From: Porites lobata
Taxonomy: Eukaryota > Cnidaria > Anthozoa > Scleractinia > Poritidae
Direction of reading: 5' to 3'
Assembly (NCBI GenBank): GCA_942486035.1
Contig: CALNXK010000040.1
Span: 615,001 to 679,000, forward strand
DNA length: 64,000 bases
Positions 54,301 through 55,599 of the stretch are shown here, one piece after another; the first letter of the stretch is position 1, and each line of letters begins with the position of its first letter. Below the pieces are notes generated by a model. It had not been told where the DNA came from and made no database searches. It was given only the letters and a program-made list of their open reading frames with translations. The position numbers and the translations under genes are program-made.

Positions 54301-55598
54301 ATAGCCCAACTTCTGCATAATAGCATAGCAACAAAATGAGGGAAAAAAATTAAAGAAGGAACTTTAGTGGAAACAGCGGCTATTCGGCATAATGTAAGTG
54401 AATGGTTTGTGTCCTTGCACATGGTTATTAGGCGATCAATAAAACAAATTGGCACATTGTTTTAATGACAAGCAATAAGGTAAAATACGGTATGCGAAGA
54501 ATAATTCTGAACTGACTTGTAATCAACAGAGGACCCTTTCACTAAATTTTTCCTTTTGCATGCATCGAATCAAGAGAATAACTAATTCGGCTAAATGGCT
54601 TTCGTAACCATAGAGGTACAGGTCTGCAACTCGGCTTTTAGTTTTAGAGCAGTAAAATAAGATTAATCTTTTATCCAATCGTCAGGTCTCAGAAAAACAA
54701 CCGCGCTCCCAGGGTTCCCTCCCTTACTTTGAGAAAGAACCTTGGTTGCCGCTGGTCACGTGGCTCCTAAAAGATGGGAGCCTTATCAGAACAAATTTAT
54801 AGGCAAATTAAAAGTTTTTCACATCATACAGACGCTTTCGACGCTTTCGAGCCAGAGTACCAAACGTAAGCCAGGAAGCCGTGAGGTTAATGGATTTTGA
54901 AATCATATTTTGTGATGAAGAGGCATACACATCAATTTTCGCATCTCTAGGGAATACCAGACTTTCAGGCTTATAAAGAATTTCAGACTGCCGGTTGGAA
55001 CGCAAACTACAGAAAGCAAACCAGTCAGTGCAACGTCCGGCGTTTGCTTGCACGAAGAGTTTTAGTCTTTATCATAAACAGTAGTCTCTGTTAACTTTGC
55101 AAAGAAGAAAGCAATGTGAGTCAGGCAGCTGAAAGAGAGGTAGAAGTAATTCTCAATAATGTTTTCCCAGTTTGCGATTGTTGTCCTTTGGACACTCAAT
55201 GTATTATGATAAGAGAAAACAACAACAACTAATCAACAGCTTAATTCTGTATTTTTAGAATATGACTTTTTCTCAGGCTATTAGTCATATTATTCATAAA
55301 AACACCACTGTTACCGTCTGTTCGTGTAGTACTGCAACATTGTGTTGATGTCAGCCGTTCAGTAAAAACCTATACATGTACAGAGTTACATTACGCGTGT
55401 GTAATCATATGTAACTGTGTCCATACCAAGACATATGACATTTATGATACTCGTTATACTTAGTACCTGTGTAATATTTTAGTCTTAGTCATTAGCAAGG
55501 AAAGAGATACAAAAATTCAAACTTACAGCCACTCTAACTTAGGGAGATTCCAAAATGACCCAGTCGAAATATGTGCAATTTCGTTATTTTCAAGATTC
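4071..55598 (-). CDS. Type-C LGR receptor gene (relaxin-receptor/GRL101-like), 3' part, nine exons recognised
   Basis: Seen: nine minus-strand segments that join in frame at consensus splice sites. Six are 72-nt leucine-rich-repeat exons (55598-55527, 53757-53686, 45936-45865, 45096-45025, 39536-39465, 14797-14726), followed by hinge/TM1-TM2 (6437-6127), TM3-TM4 (5282-5001) and TM5-TM7 plus tail (4609-4071). All repeat exons start and end in phase 2, and the hinge exon accepts phase 2. The last two introns are phase 1. Known: LRR ectodomain plus rhodopsin-type 7TM core is the LGR architecture; the serpentine part resembles RXFP1/2 and GRL101 receptors, which sit in the plasma membrane and signal through G proteins. 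Inferred: one gene of more than 51 kb, with introns filled by transposons. The 5' exons are missing, so ligand class cannot be judged. It could be two adjacent receptor genes if an unseen TM block exists, but I saw none. Confidence 0.75.
5001..5282 (-). CDS. Receptor exon: extracellular loop 1, TM3, TM4
   Basis: The acceptor ends TTTCCAG and the donor is GTATAT. Both flanking introns are phase 1. The reading frame begins AYFTFDLTWRSGTLCK, where the Cys is the conserved TM3 cysteine. It then runs through LSSEVSVLMLTVITADRL. The DRL triplet occupies the DRY/ERW position, and SSEVSVL closely resembles the corresponding LGR/relaxin-receptor stretch. TM4 contains the conserved Trp (AAVWVIGTII), and the exon ends in loop 2 at QYGFYG. 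Upstream, the interrupted codon pairs with the last base of the TM2 exon (WAG). Confidence 0.85.
5373..5403. repeat. Poly(A) tract, 31 bases
   Basis: Uninterrupted A run on the plus strand inside the receptor intron between the TM2 and TM3 exons, probably a retroposon tail or microsatellite. Confidence 0.8.
6127..6437 (-). CDS. Receptor exon: LRR C-terminal cap/hinge, TM1, TM2
   Basis: I chose the acceptor ATTTTAG at 6443-6438 because it leaves one base to complete a codon, matching the phase-2 ends of all LRR exons, and because the frame then reads KLDSFSLCCYATT, a cysteine cap like that of relaxin receptors. TM1 holds LLGVLAVLGN with the conserved Asn. TM2 holds LMNLAASDLLMGEYL with the conserved Asp. 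The donor is GTATAG after WAG, phase 1. An alternative acceptor, TTTTACAG, lies about 17 bases upstream. The open frame upstream of the acceptor is intronic. Confidence 0.8.
7720..7825 (+). repeat. tRNA-derived SINE-like sequence
   Basis: TGGTTCAGTGGATAGAG fits a tRNA A box, and GGGTTCGGTTTT about 45 bases later resembles a B box. A long T run (7795-7817) that would stop Pol III follows directly. The cloverleaf is poor, so I call a SINE or tRNA relic, lying in the receptor intron. Confidence 0.4.
8104..9280. other. Intronic stretch, no feature supported
   Basis: Short frames on both strands only, with no domain signal. Part of the long intron between the type-C LRR exon and the hinge exon. 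Confidence 0.5.
9800..10640 (-). pseudogene. Ty3/gypsy-type retrotransposon integrase, broken
   Basis: Read 10640 to 9800: a His/Cys zinc-binding end (CQHVKKPP), then HTDYAEDEKGNYFILVDAHSRWPE with the first catalytic Asp, then SDNGPQF with the second Asp, then NRLAERMIQSFK with the catalytic Glu, then an LLAYRSTTH segment and a C-terminal domain ending VWKRHLDHIK. This is the standard integrase core plus GPY/F-like domain. One in-frame TAA lies between the two aspartates (about 10400), and frame breaks lie near 10045 and 9885. No reverse transcriptase is attached, so it is a truncated dead copy. The frame continues to 9288 as a Pro-rich tail typical of gypsy Pol C-termini. Confidence 0.8.
10641..11775. 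other. Intronic stretch, nothing supported
   Basis: AT-rich sequence with short frames only. The polyprotein of the neighbouring gypsy fragment does not extend into it. Confidence 0.5.
11776..11964 (-). pseudogene. C-terminal relic of a non-LTR reverse transcriptase
   Basis: The frame holds KSGKTTFFYRIVSLWNSLDN followed by a basic FRRKLR segment. This is the conserved tail found after the thumb of L2/CR1/RTE-like polymerases in invertebrates (compare the tail of the complete frame at 26019). Only the last 62 codons remain and no RT core is near. Confidence 0.5.
12583..12650. repeat. (TAA)n microsatellite
   Basis: About 22 TAA/ATA trinucleotide units with one TGA interruption. Confidence 0.95.
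12780..14710 (+). mobile_element. Roughly 2 kb dispersed repeat family, copy 1
   Basis: Starts near ATATATAGACTTAGCCAGGG and ends near 14710 in a GC-rich block. The same sequence order is found at 42139-44960 (direct) and 60500-58487 (inverted). The start contains TAGCCAGGGCTA, a palindrome. The three copies share a segment that can be read as a 60-90-residue protein (minus strand here, about 14130-13880) ending at a GTAAG site; this copy has stops in it. No transposase recognised, so it is probably non-autonomous. Confidence 0.65.
14726..14797 (-). CDS. 72-nt LRR exon, type C (membrane-proximal repeat recognised)
   Basis: Minus-strand acceptor TAG, donor GTGAGT, 72 nt, phase 2 on both sides. 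The frame reads CLQENLLKALPLEVF then NGLQSLKN, a canonical 24-residue typical LRR (LxxN, LP, VF, GL, L). It differs from the five upstream repeat exons in sequence and shows none of their flanking duplicated intron DNA, so it belongs to an older part of the array. Further repeats between this exon and the hinge exon are expected in the family but I could not find them. Confidence 0.8.
15617..15968 (-). mobile_element. Retroposed 256-bp insert with a 48-bp target-site duplication
   Basis: A 48-base sequence (15617-15664) is repeated exactly at 15921-15968. Between them lies a 256-bp insert that starts with a T run, so it is an A-tailed cDNA inserted on the minus strand. The insert has no reading frame and is rich in TACTTACAA motifs. 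A poly(A) end and long direct duplication are signs of target-primed reverse transcription, though 48 bp is longer than usual. Confidence 0.8.
16621..16771. mobile_element. Palindromic MITE-like sequence
   Basis: CTATGGTCTATGAGAGTATAGAC near 16621 pairs with the complement of the stretch ending at 16771, and the centre pairs GGTTTTT with AAAAACC. Similar frames appear on both strands because of this symmetry. A further half-copy motif (CATTTCTATGGCC) follows at about 16853. Confidence 0.6.
17281..17403. mobile_element. Short MITE with TAGCCTGCGT ends
   Basis: TAGCCTGCGTAGCA at the left pairs with TGCTACTGACGCAGGCTA at the right, about 123 bp overall, with no coding capacity. A hairpin with a similar AGCCTGTGTACA end lies at 61336-61400. 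Confidence 0.6.
18495..20049. mobile_element. Foldback transposon, 1555 bp, with 466-bp inverted arms
   Basis: Arms 18495-18960 and 19584-20049 are both 466 bases and nearly perfect inverted copies, starting CACCTTTTGCTGTTCATTAC. TA flanks both ends. The flanking DNA (GTTATTCTAAG on the left, ATTAGTCGCAGTTG on the right) is continuous in the second copy of the host repeat near 21255-21290, which supports insertion at TA into the DIRS-like element. The 623-bp centre has one 86-codon frame (19025-19285) without a recognised domain, so no transposase. Confidence 0.85.
20235..21100 (+). pseudogene. DIRS-like Gag N-terminal part, interrupted
   Basis: Starts ATG at 20235 (MPNDQKQSEG). The frame is Ser/Gly-rich, then charged and helical (FSMFKDFLEKKLEDKGKQ), then Lys/Arg-rich, as in DIRS Gag proteins. 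At 20724 a 286-bp retroposon interrupts the frame, and with its one target copy the frame continues after 21019 as SSDRGKKLRTALG. The protein then runs into the terminal-repeat cluster at about 21110, so the rest of Gag is missing here and resumes at about 21446. Confidence 0.65.
20725..21010 (+). mobile_element. 286-bp retroposon insert with 9-bp target duplication
   Basis: AAAAGGAAC occurs at 20716-20724 and again at 21011-21019. Between them lies non-coding DNA ending in AATAAATAAAATAAAAT repeats, the tail of a non-LTR retroposon, plus a hairpin (GGGGGAAATCTC with GAGATTTCCCC). Removing it restores the Gag frame. Confidence 0.8.
21122..21445 (+). repeat. DIRS-like terminal repeat cluster
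   Basis: 21122-21238 matches the 3' end of the element (30704-30815), from TGTTTTGGATCC to GCGAAGCGAATTA. 21243-21445 matches the 5' end (18468-18494 and 20050-20215). Such a 3'-end-plus-5'-end junction inside the element is what split repeats or a tandem copy would leave. Confidence 0.75.
21446..21612 (+). pseudogene. DIRS-like Gag C-terminus with zinc knuckle
   Basis: CFKCSKFGHWTEDC is a CX2CX4HX4C nucleic-acid-binding knuckle. The frame continues across the next insert: before it SYK, and with the insert removed SYNTCRGISYNKP to a TGA at about 23453. The 5' side joins directly to the repeat at the sequence CTTTCTGGTTT, so internal Gag sequence has been deleted. Confidence 0.65.
21613..23380. 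mobile_element. 1.77 kb insert with AGAGGG ends and TACA target duplication
   Basis: The ends AGAGGGTGTGAATGGGG and the complement of CCCATTCAGACCCTCT are inverted repeats, flanked by TACA on each side (21609-21612, 23381-23384). Just inside both ends lie several direct copies of a TTAACCGACTACCGACA unit. The interior carries Penelope-like reverse-transcriptase remains. Removing it restores the host Gag frame. Confidence 0.75.
22080..22850 (+). pseudogene. Penelope-like reverse transcriptase fragment, decayed
   Basis: Coding-like pieces in plus-strand frames: SFLSNIFMAHIETQ, then KRYINDIFSLWDISKPD, matching the Penelope RT motif region with its YxDD-type box changed to YIND, then an FDKGEALRILRTNSSEE segment and LMKKWNLIQNQP. 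Several stop codons and frame changes are present. It lies inside the AGAGGG-ended insert and is not the same copy as the element at 33.3 kb. Confidence 0.65.
23394..24029 (+). pseudogene. DIRS-like reverse transcriptase, N-terminal half
   Basis: Begins near GVESPTTSQ and reaches FWRSIGGPDFI; a one-base frame break near 23578 then leads to IIENGYSLPFISFPLAVKLRNN and DLKSGYHHIDIAQ, the fingers/palm motif of DIRS RT with the first catalytic Asp (SFDLKSGYHH). Another frame change lies near 24000. The sequence stops at CTGTT, the edge of a 4.04 kb insert, and resumes at 28070. Confidence 0.75.
24030..24103. repeat. (AAT)n microsatellite
   Basis: About 24 units with one AAC interruption, directly at the insertion boundary. 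A second (AAT)n tract lies at 24350-24400 and directly precedes the plus-strand endonuclease frame. Confidence 0.95.
24410..25431 (+). pseudogene. R2/NeSL-like non-LTR retrotransposon C-terminus with restriction-like endonuclease
   Basis: Frame order: EAVREFEDHAMASG, an in-frame TAG at about 24490, then TDGKVVTAARAGNLLKQSQE, a linker, a zinc-binding CRLCG with a later RHN (CRLCGKVAESVAP, YLYRHNAG), and the restriction-like endonuclease NRIDARLVNHERK, then EMSCPWIDSRAKKDEEKTLK with acidic and Lys residues of the PD-(D/E)xK fold. The end reads RMQKSVISNTLNIAR. These are hallmarks of the R2/R4/NeSL group. The RT core is absent (5' truncated by (AAT)n). Apart from the TAG, the last 296 codons are open. 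Adjoining repeats at 25557-25750 look like its 3' UTR. Confidence 0.8.
25557..25752. repeat. Tandem duplication, period about 97 bp
   Basis: TTTAGTAGAGATAGCGAAGG and its following sequence through TATCACTATRTAT occur twice in a row. They follow the stop codon of the R2/NeSL-like frame. Confidence 0.85.
26019..28028 (-). CDS. L2/CR1-like non-LTR reverse transcriptase, 669 codons, 5'-truncated
   Basis: An open frame with RT blocks in order: MNKSPGPDKISARVLK, NWKEAEVIPILKDGD, an NNRPLSLL box, LVLLHLSKAVDSIDH (the first Asp block, where an Ala replaces the usual Phe), GVPQGAILSPFLF, and SYVDDSKLFMS, the catalytic YxDD box. It then has LGVFLDPHLTYDHHI and a C-terminal thumb/tail ending FKRALKDTLLRQ. 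The upstream apurinic endonuclease is missing; the frame starts near the right edge of the insert. Uninterrupted over 669 codons, it is the youngest-looking coding sequence in the window. Product would act on DNA during target-primed reverse transcription. The first-Asp block is aberrant, so activity is uncertain. Confidence 0.9.
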   Translation of the reverse strand: MKQIKLRSKPCPFVNQEIKDLMRSRDLLLKQFIQSRQDTEWINFKHSRDLVKKKLQEAERDHTFEEVTPNKNNSGSLWKIINRAIPSKDKQRPAFTKDVTVLTNEFNQFFAKGGLNAADAVQRLREEHNIIVRDFSSETGIDTTFMELFHLRTVSREEVRRIVTSLPMNKSPGPDKISARVLKDCLPVISGPLTDIINCSILTSTFPDNWKEAEVIPILKDGDHEKAANNRPLSLLAVASKVLERIVLNQFSAYLTKNNRLTSHQSGNKKAHSTETLNILLTDKILEAMDKKQITALVLLHLSKAVDSIDHARLLHKLSILGASRSTVKWFKSYLTGRRQYMRVGSAYSDTLPITLGVPQGAILSPFLFCIYLNDLPTVPTFCNLESYVDDSKLFMSFPLVELDAAIEKLEQDLHSVAQWCCENHLLINPDKTKFLFLGTRQMLSRLPEDPRVVFVGKTLKPTDSAKDLGVFLDPHLTYDHHISCVVSSCFAKLCQINRVKRSFNKETLELFITSLVFSKMLYCSSVWSNTTLQNINRLQSIQNFASKIVTNSRKFDHVTPLLRELNWLPVKEQLFYRDSVLTFKCQNDLAPQYLTSKFTKRSNIHTRNTRTRNSLQIPLYRTAIGQRTFSYRGAYTWNNLHNKLRQSASLASFKRALKDTLLRQTFPS
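28070..28408 (+). pseudogene. DIRS-like reverse transcriptase, C-terminal half
   Basis: Picks up at LFGLFSALHVFTKVLKPLEK, then IAIFLDDG, the catalytic box, then NEDKLVWEPTQVLDWLGITWN, a DIRS RT thumb motif. It joins in frame to the left half once the insert is removed. The frame ends at TGA, 28408, and the RNase H part continues in another frame. Confidence 0.75.
28362..28895 (+). pseudogene. DIRS-like RNase H domain
   Basis: SCFVYSDASATGGGTII gives the first Asp, STWRELSVVEF the Glu, and HVKWFTDSQVAAKIVE the next Asp, with a HQQADYISRLIDTDDWQ end. These match DIRS/Pao-type RNase H. The frame is open for 177 codons to TGA at 28893. Confidence 0.8.
28896..29271 (+). pseudogene. DIRS-like methyltransferase-like region
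   Basis: VDCFANYYNHKLPKYFSRFW and then VVPPVGIVPRVLHYLKS follow the RNase H, with a stop and a frame break near 28986. The segment AVPLWPSAHFWPLI is typical of the region between RNase H and the recombinase in DIRS elements, often called the DNA N-6-adenine methyltransferase domain. The catalytic motif is not clear. Confidence 0.6.
29600..30570 (+). pseudogene. DIRS-like tyrosine recombinase, broken
   Basis: Core-binding residues: KSRADTTTKAYVRAIRMF and later FCRNIIESAKRQ. Catalytic: an Arg in NLRITALCSLLAYDELC, HSLRSGG at about 30402 (the HxxR box), HGRW at about 30480, and the nucleophile Tyr in KDMYVVESL at about 30514. Breaks: TAG near 29725, a frame change near 30060, a TAG after TLRSG near 30328, and further frame changes before HSLRSGG. 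All catalytic motifs remain, but no single frame spans them. Confidence 0.75.
31987..32178. mobile_element. Foldback/MITE hairpin
   Basis: About 67-base inverted arms (31987-32053 and 32113-32178), including GGTATTGTCTCCAAGTTTCA and its complement, with a 59-base loop. No coding capacity. Confidence 0.7.
32627..32795. mobile_element. Hairpin MITE, 169 bp
   Basis: CTATTTTCCAATTGCCCATA at the left pairs with the complement of the right end, and pairing continues inward through AAATGCTC and GAGCATTT, so nearly the whole sequence folds back. Confidence 0.75.
33266..34767 (-). mobile_element. Penelope-like element with inverted terminal arms
   Basis: Arms 33266-33710 and 34323-34767 are both 445 bases and nearly identical inverted copies of the element's 3' end, which includes the last codons of its protein and the 3' UTR. 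The 612-bp centre is the C-terminal coding part. Known: Penelope-like elements often carry terminal repeats in inverted or tandem orientation with a truncated 5' end; this copy matches that. A further 3'-end copy without the centre lies at 52850-53235, and a short piece at about 47540-47610. Confidence 0.8.
33635..34322 (-). CDS. Penelope-like protein C-terminus with GIY-YIG endonuclease
   Basis: Read 34322 to 33635: open frame with TATIPYIRGTSETIARIL, then VHKIKCCDCQASYIGETGR, the GIY-YIG-type core (here ASYIG), with Cys residues before it, then TRLTEHKR and NHIDEHHLKTKHQIDW, then ESWFTNLEQTPLNRS. This is the family-specific endonuclease that cuts target DNA. A TAG stops it after QQLPAP; the inverted arm reads on past that codon (TAC there), so this copy lost about nine C-terminal residues. 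RT is absent. Confidence 0.85.
34994..35189. mobile_element. MITE, about 196 bp
   Basis: Terminal repeats: CCGTATTCACACTAGAGACG at the left and the complement of CGTCTCCAGTGTGAAAACGG at the right. The interior repeats ATCCGTC motifs. No reading frame. Confidence 0.65.
36594..38067. mobile_element. Possible TIR-bounded element, low confidence
   Basis: CCGGGCCATAACCATTTCTG near 36597 is an inverted copy of CAGAAATGGTTATGGCCCTG near 38043. Pairing stops after about 23 bases and no target duplication is obvious. The interior has no recognised frame. Confidence 0.3.
39465..39536 (-). CDS. 72-nt LRR exon, type B
   Basis: Acceptor TTTTTGCAG, donor GTAAGT, length 72, phase 2-2. Encodes SLSNNKIAQLFPGVF then SNLPELMN, one typical LRR. 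It is nearly identical to the exon at 45865-45936. The intron DNA on both sides is shared too (39180-39464 with 45597-45864; 39537-40050 with 45937-46450), showing that exon and introns were duplicated together. Confidence 0.85.
40087..40833. mobile_element. MITE with TTTTAGTATATACTAAAA ends, and inner hairpin
   Basis: A hairpin (40087-40194; ACAATTATTCACCGAAGTGG with its complement) is followed by a palindrome around TTTTAGTATATACTAAAA, which recurs at about 40812-40826. Sequence between is non-coding. This stretches the first intron module. Confidence 0.5.
41180..41815 (+). pseudogene. Decayed L2/CR1-like reverse transcriptase C-terminus
   Basis: Pieces such as LGVFLDQCLSFDEHIRKTV and QINRI match the thumb of the intact frame at 26019 (there LGVFLDPHLTYDHHI). 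At least eight stops and several frame changes follow. A 3' UTR-like end with AATAAAG lies near 41910. Confidence 0.7.
42139..44960 (+). mobile_element. Roughly 2 kb dispersed repeat family, copy 2, with doubled start
   Basis: Starts twice (TAGATTTAGCCAGGGC at 42147 and 42353), so the first about 210 bases are duplicated. The middle matches 12.8-14.5 kb. A frame at 43740-43477 (minus) is the longest version of the shared protein-like segment, with SPCLMRKRIAKSEAILALP. The right end forms a large palindrome (44063-44250 against 44766-44945) around a GC-rich core. It cuts the LRR intron module near 44941, so it is younger than the duplication. Confidence 0.65.
44540..44720. repeat. GC-rich palindrome in repeat-family copy 2
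   Basis: Alternating CGCGCG runs with GAGCTCC/GGGGCTC symmetry around GCGGAGC. The same block ends the other two copies (about 14660-14710 and 58487-58520) in shorter form. GGAGCCCC-type ends look like an element terminus. Confidence 0.6.
45025..45096 (-). CDS. 72-nt LRR exon, type A
   Basis: Acceptor TTTTTCAG, donor GTAAGT, phase 2-2. Encodes NLGNNEIVQVLPEAF then WKLPKLKL, one typical LRR. The closest relatives are the exons at 53686 and 55527. The shared donor-side intron block is cut off at about 44941, where repeat-family copy 2 begins, so that repeat arrived after the duplication. Confidence 0.85.
45597..47470 (-). repeat. Duplicated intron module, second copy
   Basis: Carries the 45865 LRR exon and the same ordered landmarks as 38820-41200, without the MITE that stretches that copy. 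The reading frames at 46089-46582 are repeated in the sister modules with frame differences, so I read them as conserved non-coding or decayed sequence rather than exons. Confidence 0.7.
45865..45936 (-). CDS. 72-nt LRR exon, type B
   Basis: Acceptor TTTTTGCAG, donor GTAAGT, phase 2-2. Encodes SLSNKKIAQLLPRTF then SNLSELLN. It is a sister copy of the exon at 39465, with a Lys replacing the second Asn of the NN pair. The codon frame is open and splice sites are intact. Confidence 0.85.
47471..48214. other. Intronic stretch with only a Penelope 3'-end scrap
   Basis: About 47540-47610 resembles the 3' end of the Penelope-like element at 33.3 kb (GGTAGCCAACAGTTATTGGC). Elsewhere only short frames. 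Confidence 0.4.
48215..49196. repeat. Polinton left terminal inverted repeat
   Basis: About 980 bases. Inner edge GCGCTTGATGAGC pairs with 51608 on the other arm. Contains a 55-base unit twice (48257-48310 and 48318-48370), with TGACGTCA- and TGATGTCA-type palindromes. Confidence 0.75.
49328..50279 (-). pseudogene. Polinton packaging ATPase (A32/FtsK-HerA type), broken
   Basis: Read 50279 to 49328: an N-terminal C2H2 finger (CSVCEKSFSIKDSMQRH), then the Walker A end TGSGKTG, then in the second open part (49960-49328, 210 codons) NLIVFNDQMID, the Walker B region, LFTRGSHHRN, and VLFKNPRDK, typical Polinton/adintovirus motifs. The role in the family is packing viral or element DNA into capsids. 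Breaks: one in-frame TGA directly after Walker A (about 50077) and one frame change near 49945. The rest is well preserved. The finger fused to the ATPase is a notable feature. Confidence 0.85.
50370..50625. repeat. CCACCA-rich low-complexity tract
   Basis: Six blocks of (CCACCACCG)-like repeats, each followed by a CATTTCTATTGTTTTCCT-type spacer, so a unit of about 45 bases repeats. It lies between the divergent ATPase and small frame, where promoters could be expected. Frames in it are spurious. Confidence 0.85.
50690..50947 (+). CDS. Small Polinton frame, 85 codons
   Basis: Starts ATG at 50690 (MSQAVKNNRGFLQLLAVCPA) and stops at 50947. The remainder is basic with a helical middle (KRIVWQYKDALVNLAE) and KTKKRTLVQEGK. 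Small basic frames of this kind sit next to the capsid-type genes of Polintons in cnidarian genomes, but I know no assigned function. It is open over its length. Confidence 0.5.
   Translation: MSQAVKNNRGFLQLLAVCPAHILKKYILITEENKRIVWQYKDALVNLAETNVPYKTKKRTLVQEGKCFIQDLLVPAVTSLGFLML
51009..51522 (+). pseudogene. Second small Polinton frame, broken
   Basis: Starts ATG at 51009 (MKRKIDLVEEEHDSEQ), with an acidic Ser/Glu-rich stretch, then DLLHSMAASKDIVF and a TAG at 51201. A second open part in another frame carries LVEYVLLPHNKE and FLDGLAELGIHKGLIKN and ends in an acidic tail. The two parts look like one protein split by a stop and a small indel. Role unknown; perhaps a virion or regulatory protein of the element. 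Confidence 0.5.
51590..52680. repeat. Polinton right terminal inverted repeat
   Basis: Complement of the left arm, about 100 bases longer because a segment with TCAAGTAAACAAAG and TGCTTGATAGGCAG is present twice (about 51900-51990 and 52130-52200). Confidence 0.75.
52690..52775. repeat. (TATAC)n-like satellite
   Basis: About 17 units of TATAC/CTATA at the outer edge of the right Polinton arm. Confidence 0.9.
52850..53235 (+). mobile_element. Penelope-like element 3' end, 5'-truncated
   Basis: Matches the right arm (about 34405-34785) of the 33.3 kb element from GACGAAATCAAGCA through CGAAACG-type and TTTGAAATGACTCCTGG, with many differences. It contains no protease or RT sequence. Confidence 0.75.
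53240..55527 (-). repeat. Duplicated intron module, third copy, with 1.84 kb tandem period
   Basis: The sequence just before 53686 (53240-53685) recurs before 55527 (55085-55526), including the block with AAGAAAGCAATGTG and the GATACTCG stretch. This gives a tandem period of 1841 bases carrying one LRR exon per unit. A related block is also found at 41955-42140 and 45340-45540. Confidence 0.7.
53686..53757 (-). CDS. 72-nt LRR exon, type A
   Basis: Acceptor TTTTTGCAG, donor GTAAGT, phase 2-2. Encodes YLENNEIAQLSPRAF then WNLPKLKL. It lies 1841 bases from the next upstream repeat exon, which appears to be the least disturbed example of the tandem period. Its acceptor-side intron joins type-A sequence to a block (about 53890-54110) otherwise found beside type-B exons. 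Confidence 0.85.
55527..55598 (-). CDS. 72-nt LRR exon, type A (most 5' exon recognised)
   Basis: Acceptor TTTTTGCAG, donor GTAAGT, phase 2-2. Encodes NLENNEIAHISTGSF then WNLPKLEW. It is the most upstream exon I can support. Beyond it, 55.6-64 kb shows no further repeat of this kind, so the preceding exons are more diverged or outside the window. Confidence 0.83.
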
Positions 55599-55599
55599 C

